The notes under the pieces are model-generated. The model did no database searches, was not told where the DNA came from, and saw nothing but the letters and a program-made list of their open reading frames with translations. A DNA stretch of 5,747 nucleotides. Source: Desulfuromusa sp. GTDB lineage: Bacteria; Desulfobacterota; Desulfuromonadia; Desulfuromonadales; Geopsychrobacteraceae. The stretch is from assembly GCA_023145655.1 (NCBI GenBank), contig JAGLDI010000200.1, positions 1 to 5,747 on the forward strand, in the 5' to 3' direction. This document shows, piece by piece, positions 1 through 4,938 of the stretch. Made by a program: the position numbers and the translations under genes. Position 1 is the stretch's first letter. The number at the start of each line of letters is the position of its first letter.

Positions 1-150
1 TTTCTCCAGCAGTAGCATGAAATTATGAGAGCTATTTTTTATCACAGTACCCGCCTGCCCTGCAACAATATCCTGTTTCTTGATGTTCTGTCAGCGGAGA
101 TTCTGCTATTCTTTGTGTGCTCGTTCTGGGGATAGGGGCAAATGAAAGCT
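1..150. other. Left-edge stretch with no supportable gene
   Basis: All three forward frames meet a stop codon within the first 28 bases (TAG at 13, TGA at 18, TGA at 26), so at most the last few codons of an upstream + strand gene could be here, and the frame cannot be decided. On the minus strand an ATG at 18-16 opens a frame that runs off the left edge, but no convincing ribosome binding site precedes it. I see no tRNA, no strong hairpin and no convincing sigma-70 promoter. Any promoter for the larA-type gene could lie here or further upstream. Confidence 0.5.
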
Positions 151-264
151 TTAACGCTGAGACGGAGAGCCGCTGAGATCGGAGAGAAAACCTTTAGAAT
201 CAAGTATGGGAAGCTAAAGGTTTTGTTTTCTCTCCGTCTCTCCCCCTTTGCGCCTCTCCGTTAA
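151..264. repeat. Intergenic inverted-repeat element E1 (114 bp, TTAA ends)
   Basis: The left arm begins TTAACGCTGAG at 151 and the right arm ends CTCTCCGTTAA at 264. Each arm is about 45-50 bases long and one is the imperfect reverse complement of the other. The arms are strings of 8-base units ending in AG, such as ACGGAGAG and CCGCTGAG on the left and, read on the minus strand, ACGGAGAG and GCGCAAAG on the right. The inner end of the stem is CCTTTAG (191-197) pairing with CTAAAGG (214-220). This is the shortest intact member in the window and lacks the long core seen in E3. It ends 27 bases before the larA start codon. It encodes no protein. The family resembles dispersed intergenic repeats of the GACGCAGAG type found in many bacterial genomes; that resemblance is from memory. 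Confidence 0.85.
191..230 (+). terminator. Possible intrinsic-terminator-like hairpin inside E1
   Basis: CCTTTAG at 191-197 and CTAAAGG at 214-220 form a perfect 7-base stem with a 16-base loop. It is followed at once by a T-rich run (TTTTGTTTT, 221-229) and preceded by AAAA. The stem is weak in GC. In a full-length transcript it would be only the tip of the much longer E1 hairpin, so termination, stabilisation or neither is possible. Confidence 0.3.
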
Positions 265-277
265 AAATTGGGATCTC

Positions 278-284
278 AAGAAGG
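278..284 (+). promoter_or_regulatory. Ribosome binding site of the larA-type gene
   Basis: AAGAAGG lies 7 bases before the ATG at 292. It is a moderate Shine-Dalgarno match at good spacing and supports this start codon. It lies just outside the right end of E1. Confidence 0.65.
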
Positions 285-291
285 TTAAAAG

Positions 292-1569
292 ATGGAAACG
301 GTAGAACTTAAATACGCAACTGACACATACCCTTGCCAGTTGCCCAATGCTCAAATACTCCAAGCAGAACAATTGCCACAAGTTGCAGCAGCAGGACAAT
401 TAATCGATACAGCTTTGGCGAACCCGATTGGTTCATTGCCTCTGGATACAATTATCCAGCCAGGGGAAAAGGTTGCCATTGTCACTTCCGATATCACCCG
501 TTACAGCGGCAGTGAAATTTATCTGCCGATTCTGATTGCGGAGCTCAATCGTCTCGGGATTCCTGACGGTGATATTGAAATTATTATTGCTCTGGGGATT
601 CACCGGAAACAGACAGCACAGGAACAGCGGAAGATACTCGGTTCTCTGTATGGTCGAATTGCGGTTTATGATCACGAATGTGATGATCTTGCAGAACTGG
701 TTGATTTGGGGATGACCGATTCTGGTATCCCGGTACAGGTTAATCGCCGGGTGGTGGAAGCTGATCGGGTGATTGTGACCGGAACCATTGGGTTTCACTA
801 TTTTGCCGGGTTTGGTGGCGGACGTAAAGGATTGGTGCCAGGGGTTGCCAGCCATGGAACCTGTATGGCGAGTCACTTTGCGGTTTTCAATCCTCCCGAA
901 GTTGGCGGCAAACATCCACAGGCTGTTGTCGGTATAATGGAGGGTAATCCGGTTAATGAAAATTTGCTCCAGGCGGCCCGTTTGGTCAACCCTGATTTCC
1001 TATTAAATACGGTTCTTTCCCCACATAAAGAGATTCTTGGCGTATTCTGTGGCGACCTTGAGCAAGCTCATCTGGACGGATGTGAGATGGTACGGAGTTT
1101 GTTTCAAGTCAAACTGAGCCAGCTTGCTGACCTTGCCGTGATCTCCTGTGGTGGTGAGCCGAAAGATATCAATTTCATCCAGGCACAGAAGGCTCTTGAT
1201 TATGGCTGCCGTGCGGTTAAAGAGGGGGGAACCATCATTTTTTTGGCTGCGTGCCGGGATGGTTTTGGTCACGACACTTTTTTTGATTGGTTCCGTTATC
1301 AGGATCTGGATGAGTTTGAGCAGGAATTGCGGAAAAATTATCAGATCAACGGTCAAACTGCCCACGCAGTTTTAACAAAAGCCCGCCGATTTCGGGTGAT
1401 TCTGATCAGTGAATTCAGTGATCAGGAAACGCAGCAGATGGGGATGGAAAAAGCACTTGATTTACAGAGTGCGCTCGATCTAGTTTTACCAGAATTGACT
1501 GAGGATAGTGAGATCGTGGTGATCCCCGATGGCGGGATGGTTTTGCCGGTTCTTGACGGGTCTTTTTAA
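292..1569 (+). CDS. larA: Nickel-dependent lactate (2-hydroxyacid) racemase, LarA family
   Basis: Interconverts the D- and L-forms of lactate or a related 2-hydroxyacid in the cytoplasm, using a Ni-pincer (NPN) cofactor bound covalently to a lysine. The 425-residue length matches Lactobacillus plantarum LarA (about 424). Visible signatures are SDITR (66-70), GIHR (102-105), HYFAGFGGGRK (169-179), SHF (194-196) and QAQK (297-300). By correspondence with the characterised enzyme, His104 and His169 are the catalytic bases, Lys179 the cofactor attachment, His195 the nickel ligand, and Asp67, Arg70, Gln297 and Lys300 the active-site residues; none is missing. The larB, larC and larE cofactor genes are absent from the window, so they must be elsewhere. 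The next two genes look like a D-hydroxyacid dehydrogenase, which favours lactate, but LarA homologues act on several 2-hydroxyacids, so the substrate is not proven. The TAA stop (1567-1569) lies within the TTAA end of element E2. Confidence 0.93.
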   Translation: METVELKYATDTYPCQLPNAQILQAEQLPQVAAAGQLIDTALANPIGSLPLDTIIQPGEKVAIVTSDITRYSGSEIYLPILIAELNRLGIPDGDIEIIIALGIHRKQTAQEQRKILGSLYGRIAVYDHECDDLAELVDLGMTDSGIPVQVNRRVVEADRVIVTGTIGFHYFAGFGGGRKGLVPGVASHGTCMASHFAVFNPPEVGGKHPQAVVGIMEGNPVNENLLQAARLVNPDFLLNTVLSPHKEILGVFCGDLEQAHLDGCEMVRSLFQVKLSQLADLAVISCGGEPKDINFIQAQKALDYGCRAVKEGGTIIFLAACRDGFGHDTFFDWFRYQDLDEFEQELRKNYQINGQTAHAVLTKARRFRVILISEFSDQETQQMGMEKALDLQSALDLVLPELTEDSEIVVIPDGGMVLPVLDGSF

Positions 1570-1589
1570 CGGAGAGGGACAGAGAAGAG
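1566..1589. repeat. Left terminus of decayed element E2
   Basis: TTAACGGAGAG at 1566-1576 is identical to the terminus of E3. A second purine-rich unit (GGACAGAG) and AAGAG follow. The opposite end expected of an intact element, CTCTCCGTTAA, is missing before the next gene at 1828. The terminus overlaps the last bases of the racemase gene and supplies its TAA stop. Confidence 0.65.
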
Positions 1590-1698
1590 TCATTGGTTAG
1601 ATAGATCAAAGTAGACTTGTTTGGTAATATATTAGAGAATGGGAAGACGGAATAAAAATAAACGTTAGAATTTTGTTCTCACACTCGTTCGCTGTGCT
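1590..1698. other. AT-rich spacer in the racemase-dehydrogenase gap
   Basis: Between the E2 terminus and the E2 hairpin lies sequence with no arm-type repeat units and no reading frame of note. A TAATATATTA stretch around 1626-1635 could serve as a -10 region, but no -35 at correct spacing is convincing. CACACTCGTTCGCTGTG at about 1680-1696 can form only a short weak hairpin. Confidence 0.4.
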
Positions 1699-1700
1699 CA

Positions 1701-1804
1701 CTAAAGCCACAAAGTCACTAAGAAAATCAAAATCTTTTTTCGAGGTTAAAAACTTTACCTCCTTAGTGTCTTTGTGGCTTTGTGTAAAATATGGTTTTGA
1801 TCTT
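1701..1804. repeat. E2 inner inverted repeat (ACAAAG/CACTAAG type)
   Basis: Bases 1703-1722 and 1762-1781 are reverse complements at 19 of 20 positions, leaving a 39-base loop rich in A and T. The arms are again made of 8-base units ending in AG (CCACAAAG, TCACTAAG). The loop resembles the core of E3: CACTAAGAAAATC and an oligo-T run here match CACCAAGAAAAAC and an oligo-T run there. ATGGTTTTGATCTT at 1791-1804 is identical to 3405-3418 in E3, just inside E3's right arm. This looks like the core and inner right part of a family member whose outer right arm was lost. Confidence 0.75.
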
Positions 1805-1814
1805 GATTTTTTAA

Positions 1815-1819
1815 AAGGA
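1815..1819 (+). promoter_or_regulatory. Ribosome binding site of the glcD-like gene
   Basis: AAGGA lies 8 bases before the ATG at 1828 and supports that start. Confidence 0.6.
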
Positions 1820-1827
1820 CAAATTTA

Positions 1828-3213
1828 ATGTTTGATAAAAATATCATCGCTGCCCTGCAACAAATCAGCGGCAAGAATCAGGTTTTGACCGATAAAGCCG
1901 ATTTAATCTGCTATTCTTACGATGCAACCCAGCGGCAGTATCTTCCCGATGTGGTTGTTCATCCCGGCAATGTAGACGAGGTCAGTCAGATTATGAAACT
2001 GGCCAATGAGATGAAAGTACCGGTTTTCCCCCGTGGCGCCGGAACTGGATTTACCGGTGGGAGTGTGCCAACGGCAGGTGGAATTGTCCTCGGTCTGACA
2101 CGACTCGATAAAATCCTCGAAATCGATGAAGAAAACCTTGTTGCAACTATAGAACCTGGTGTGGTCACTGAAGATTTTCAGAAAACTGTCGAAAAAGTGG
2201 GTTTGTTTTATCCTCCTGATCCTGCCTCGCTCAAGGTTTCAACCATGGGTGGCAATGTGGCTGAATGTGCCGGTGGACCACGCTGTGTCAAATATGGGGT
2301 GACCAAAGACTATATTATCGGCCTGGAAATTGTCACTCCGACCGGTGATATTATCAAAACGGGTGGCCCGACGATGAAGGGTGTGGTTGGTTACGACCTG
2401 ACCAAGCTGATCTGTGGCAGTGAAGGAACCTTGGCAGTTATTACAAAAATAATTGTCAAACTGCTTCCCAAACCAGAAGCAAAAAAGACCATGCTGGTCT
2501 TGTTCGATTCCATTGATGGAGCAGCACAGGCGGTTTCAGCAATTGTCAGGGGGAAAATAATTCCAACGACCCTTGAATTTCTGGATGCTCGCACCCTTGA
2601 TTGTCTTCGCCAGGCAACTGATCTGGATGTTCCCGATGCAGCACAGGCGGTTCTGCTGATCGAGGTGGACGGTGATCGGGAATTTTTGGATAAGCAGGTC
2701 AGTAAAATTTCTGAAATTATTCAGCCTCTCGGTGTGGTCGAAATCAGGGTTGCTGAAACACCAGCTGAAAGTGAAGCCCTCTGGCAAATGAGACGTTCTA
2801 TCTCTGCATCGTTGCGCCAGGTAAATCCCGATAAATTCAACGAAGATATCTGTGTGCCCCGCTCCAAAGTGCCGGAGATGATACGTAAAATTGAACGGAT
2901 TGCCGATAAATACCAGATCCCGATTGTCAACTACGGCCACGCCGGTGACGGTAATATCCATGTTAATATCATGGTTGATGAGAAAGTTACCGGGGATCAT
3001 GAAAAAGCTGAAAAAGCCGTTGTCGAGGTCTTTGAAGGGGCATTGGAACTGGGTGGAACGATGAGCGGTGAACATGGTGTCGGGATCATGAAAGCCCCGT
3101 TTATCGATATGGAGCTCTCAACCAAGGTGGTTGATTACATGAAGACCATCAAGCGGGCCCTTGATCCAAATAACATTCTCAACCCCGGCAAAATTTTCCC
3201 CAGTGATATATAA
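1828..3213 (+). CDS. glcD: FAD-linked D-2-hydroxyacid (D-lactate/glycolate) dehydrogenase, GlcD/LctD type
   Basis: Flavoprotein expected to oxidise D-lactate, glycolate or a similar D-2-hydroxyacid to the 2-oxoacid. The N-terminal PCMH-type FAD domain (about residues 38-215) contains PRGAGTGFTGGSVP (68-81), the YPPDPAS segment (128-134) and a TMGGNVAECAGG stretch (139-150). The C-terminal FAD-oxidase domain (about 220-456) carries HAGDGNIH (371-378), whose two histidines are expected metal ligands, and GEHGVG (414-419), with Glu415 as ligand and His416 as likely catalytic base. The end, NPGKIFP (452-458), is typical. At 461 residues it is nearer the clostridial/Acetobacterium LctD type (about 465) than E. 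coli GlcD (499). There is no signal peptide or membrane segment. An iron-sulfur partner follows across a 262-base gap filled by E3. The racemase upstream favours D-lactate; glycolate or 2-hydroxyglutarate cannot be excluded. Confidence 0.9.
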   Translation: MFDKNIIAALQQISGKNQVLTDKADLICYSYDATQRQYLPDVVVHPGNVDEVSQIMKLANEMKVPVFPRGAGTGFTGGSVPTAGGIVLGLTRLDKILEIDEENLVATIEPGVVTEDFQKTVEKVGLFYPPDPASLKVSTMGGNVAECAGGPRCVKYGVTKDYIIGLEIVTPTGDIIKTGGPTMKGVVGYDLTKLICGSEGTLAVITKIIVKLLPKPEAKKTMLVLFDSIDGAAQAVSAIVRGKIIPTTLEFLDARTLDCLRQATDLDVPDAAQAVLLIEVDGDREFLDKQVSKISEIIQPLGVVEIRVAETPAESEALWQMRRSISASLRQVNPDKFNEDICVPRSKVPEMIRKIERIADKYQIPIVNYGHAGDGNIHVNIMVDEKVTGDHEKAEKAVVEVFEGALELGGTMSGEHGVGIMKAPFIDMELSTKVVDYMKTIKRALDPNNILNPGKIFPSDI

Positions 3214-3218
3214 TATTT

Positions 3219-3454
3219 TTAACGGAGAGACGCAAAGTTGGAGAGACGGAGAGGAAAGTCAAAACCTTAAACTTGGCCATCAAGACACCAAGAAAAACAG
3301 AAATTTTTTTTGGTTTTAAAACTTTAAAAACGCTTTTGACTTTGGTTACCTTGGAGAACTTGGCGTCTCGCTTAAAGGCGCCTACTTCTGGTGGTGGCTA
3401 TTGAATGGTTTTGATCTTCCTCTCCAACTCTCCTTCTCAGCGTCTCTCCGTTAA
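3219..3454. repeat. Intergenic inverted-repeat element E3 (236 bp, TTAA ends)
   Basis: The terminal arms 3219-3266 and 3407-3454 are 48 bases each and reverse complementary at 40 positions by hand alignment. Bases 3222-3253 are four consecutive 8-base units, ACGGAGAG, ACGCAAAG, TTGGAGAG and ACGGAGAG. Inside lies a core (about 3280-3363) bounded by CAAGACACCAAG on the left and CTTGGAGAACTTGG on the right, with an oligo-T run and ACGCTTTTGACTTTGG. A unique-looking segment (3364-3406) containing the palindrome AGGCGCCT follows. The element starts 5 bases after the glcD-like stop and ends 21 bases before the glcF-like ATG. No coding potential and no transposase, so if mobile it depends on a protein encoded elsewhere. 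Confidence 0.9.
3359..3407 (+). repeat. 49-bp perfect inverted repeat, copy 1 (within E3)
   Basis: Identical, as reverse complement, to 4789-4837. The similarity continues imperfectly through the whole right arm of E3 to 3454, so the total inverted match flanking the iron-sulfur gene is about 96 bases with roughly six differences including two single-base gaps. Starts CTTGGCGTCTCGC and ends GGCTATTGAATG. Confidence 0.93.
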
Positions 3455-3464
3455 AATGGTCAAT

Positions 3465-3469
3465 AAAGG
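3465..3469 (+). promoter_or_regulatory. Ribosome binding site of the glcF-like gene
   Basis: AAAGG lies 6 bases before the ATG at 3476. It is only a modest Shine-Dalgarno match. An earlier ATG at 3456 is in another frame and has no such site, so 3476 is the better start. Confidence 0.5.
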
Positions 3470-3475
3470 TTTAAT

Positions 3476-4735
3476 ATGGCGAAGCTGAAAAGTTTAGAAG
3501 ATTTTCGTGATGAGATTGACCAGTGTGTCAAATGTGGTGGCTGCCGTGCCTATTGCCCTGCTTTTGGTGCTGAGAAGCATGAAGGTCGTGTCGCACGGGG
3601 GAAGATTGCCTTGGCCGATTCCTTGCTGAAAGGGGATGTTGATCTGGAGGAAAAGTTTCTTCTTGATATGTCGCAATGTCTTCTCTGTGGTAGCTGCTAT
3701 GCGCAGTGCCCCAATAAAGTTCATACCGAAGATATTGTTGCCGCAACTCGTCGGGAAATTGCCAATCGAAAAGGTTTGTCAACTTTTGGTAAAGGGGTTG
3801 GAACGATACTGAAAAACCAGGGGGTGATGAATCTGCTCGCTAAGGGTGGTGGTGCTTTCTCAAAACTGCTGTTCAAAAAAATCCCCGATCAGAGTGGTTT
3901 GCGACTTCGCTTCCCGGCACCCTTTATTACTTCCGACCGAACTTTGCCACCGCTGACAGCAAAACCGTTTCGCGAGCGGGTTCCTGAAATTATTCCCGGT
4001 GCTTCTGATAAGCCAACGGTGTTGTTTTTTACCGGCTGTGGCATCAACTATATGTATCCCGAATCAGGAGAAGCACTCCTCAAAGCGTTGAAATTTATCG
4101 GTGTCACGGTGCTGATCCCTAAAGATCAGGTTTGCTGCGGGCTTCCAGCGGTCTCTGCCGGTGCCGCTTCAACTGTTGAATCCCTGGCAGAAGAGAACCT
4201 ATCGGTGTTTCAGAAAAACAGCTATGATTATATCGTCACGGCATGTGCTTCCTGCCACTCGGGGTTGACCCAGATTTATCCGGGGATGGGGGAGGAATTC
4301 GATGAATTCAAGGATAAAGTCAAAGACATCTTTGTTTTTCTGGTTGAGCAGGGATTTGCTGAAAAACTGGCTGAGTTGCCAAAAGTTGAAAACCGGATTC
4401 GGGTGACCTACCATGATCCCTGTCATTTACGTAATCATGGGATCACTAAAGAGCCCCGTGCGATCCTCAAAGCTTTGCCGCAAATCGAATTTGTTGAAAT
4501 GGAGGATGCCGGAACCTGTTGTGGTTTAGGTGGAACCTACTCCGTGTACCACTACGATACCAGTAAAAAGATTGGGGCGAAAAAAGCAGGGTTTATCGCC
4601 GAAAGTGGTGCTGAACTGGTTGCAACAGACTGCCCCGGTTGTATTATGCAACTGCAGGACAGCATTAATCACGCTGATGAAAAACAGCGTGCAGTTCATA
4701 TTCTTGATTTGGTAGCAGAAGTTTTACCTGAATAG
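3476..4735 (+). CDS. glcF: Iron-sulfur electron-transfer subunit, GlcF type (two 4Fe-4S motifs, two CCG domains)
   Basis: Likely the electron-accepting partner of the upstream flavoprotein. Two ferredoxin-type clusters are ligated by C17-C20-C23-C27 (CVKCGGCRAYCP) and C68-C71-C74-C78 (CLLCGSCYAQCP). After a linker of about 100 residues come two cysteine-rich CCG (DUF224) domains. The first has C188, C220-C221-G and C257-x2-C260; the second has C316 in HDPCH, C348-C349-G and C386-x2-C389. All the expected cysteines are present. The 419-residue length is close to E. coli GlcF (about 407). No transmembrane helix is seen, so it is cytoplasmic or peripheral on the membrane. The final acceptor, quinone or another carrier, cannot be told. 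LutA, HdrD and GlpC share this general plan, but two N-terminal ferredoxin motifs plus a GlcD-like neighbour point to GlcF. The gene is bracketed by inverted repeats belonging to E3 and E4. Confidence 0.9.
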   Translation: MAKLKSLEDFRDEIDQCVKCGGCRAYCPAFGAEKHEGRVARGKIALADSLLKGDVDLEEKFLLDMSQCLLCGSCYAQCPNKVHTEDIVAATRREIANRKGLSTFGKGVGTILKNQGVMNLLAKGGGAFSKLLFKKIPDQSGLRLRFPAPFITSDRTLPPLTAKPFRERVPEIIPGASDKPTVLFFTGCGINYMYPESGEALLKALKFIGVTVLIPKDQVCCGLPAVSAGAASTVESLAEENLSVFQKNSYDYIVTACASCHSGLTQIYPGMGEEFDEFKDKVKDIFVFLVEQGFAEKLAELPKVENRIRVTYHDPCHLRNHGITKEPRAILKALPQIEFVEMEDAGTCCGLGGTYSVYHYDTSKKIGAKKAGFIAESGAELVATDCPGCIMQLQDSINHADEKQRAVHILDLVAEVLPE

Positions 4736-4741
4736 TATTTT

Positions 4742-4917
4742 TTAAACGGAGAGGCGCTGAGAAGGAGAGTTGGAGAGAACGTCAAAATCATTCAATAGCC
4801 ACCACCAGAAGTAGGCGCCTTTAAGCGAGACGCCAAGAAAAACAGATTTTTTTTGTTTCAAAGCCTTAAAACGCTTTTGACTTTGGTTGTCTCTCCTTCT
4901 CTCCGCCTCTCCGTTAA
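4742..4917. repeat. Intergenic inverted-repeat element E4 (176 bp, TTAA ends)
   Basis: Begins TTAAACGGAGAGG 6 bases after the glcF-like TAG and ends CCTCTCCGTTAA 21 bases before the channel's ATG. The outer 27-28 bases of each end pair with two mismatches and one extra A on the left. The arms consist of 8-base units such as ACGGAGAG, GCGCTGAG, AAGGAGAG and TTGGAGAG. The left half (4742-4837) is an inverted copy of E3's right half. The following core (CCAAGAAAAACAG at 4833-4845, an oligo-T run, and AAAACGCTTTTGACTTTGG at 4868-4886) matches E3's core in the direct orientation. Confidence 0.9.
4789..4837 (-). repeat. 49-bp perfect inverted repeat, copy 2 (within E4)
   Basis: Exact reverse complement of 3359-3407. 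With copy 1 it brackets the glcF-like gene. It starts CATTCAATAGCCACC and ends GCGAGACGCCAAG, running straight into the E4 core. Confidence 0.93.
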
Positions 4918-4929
4918 AATTTTTAATTC

Positions 4930-4934
4930 GGAGG
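4930..4934 (+). promoter_or_regulatory. Ribosome binding site of the channel gene
   Basis: GGAGG is the strongest Shine-Dalgarno match in the window and lies 4 bases before the ATG at 4939, slightly closer than usual. Pyrimidine units CCTCTCC at the right end of E4 (4906-4912) lie about 18 bases upstream and could in principle pair with it. Confidence 0.7.
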
Positions 4935-4938
4935 TTTC

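Noticed and set aside
1..18. Minus-strand gene start (ATG at 18-16) running off the left edge
   Set aside because: Only six codons are visible and there is no clear ribosome binding site.
79..112. Sigma-70 promoter before the racemase gene (TTGATG followed by TGCTAT)
   Set aside because: The -10 match is poor and the spacing only approximate; not strong enough to list.
214..399. 61-codon minus-strand frame across E1 and the racemase start
   Set aside because: It mostly reads through the element's right arm and the start of the racemase gene; the low-complexity end (TERRKGGETERK) is simply the repeat translated.
433..915. 160-codon minus-strand open frame inside the racemase gene
   Set aside because: It is antisense to a well-supported gene with intact family motifs, and its translation shows no recognisable domain.
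1680..1696. Small hairpin CACACTCGTTCGCTGTG
   Set aside because: The stem is too short and is not followed by a T run, so it is not supported as a terminator or structured RNA.
2536..3075. 179-codon minus-strand open frame inside the glcD-like gene
   Set aside because: It overlaps the conserved C-terminal FAD-oxidase domain in antisense, and its product resembles no known family.
3219..3454. CRISPR-like or simple tandem repeat array
   Set aside because: The repeat units are degenerate octamers without spacers and are arranged as two inverted arms, unlike a CRISPR array.
3219..4917. Composite transposon made of E3, the glcF-like gene and E4
   Set aside because: There is no transposase, the gene between belongs functionally with its neighbours, and similar elements occur in the other gaps, so a mobile unit carrying this gene is less likely than independent element insertions.
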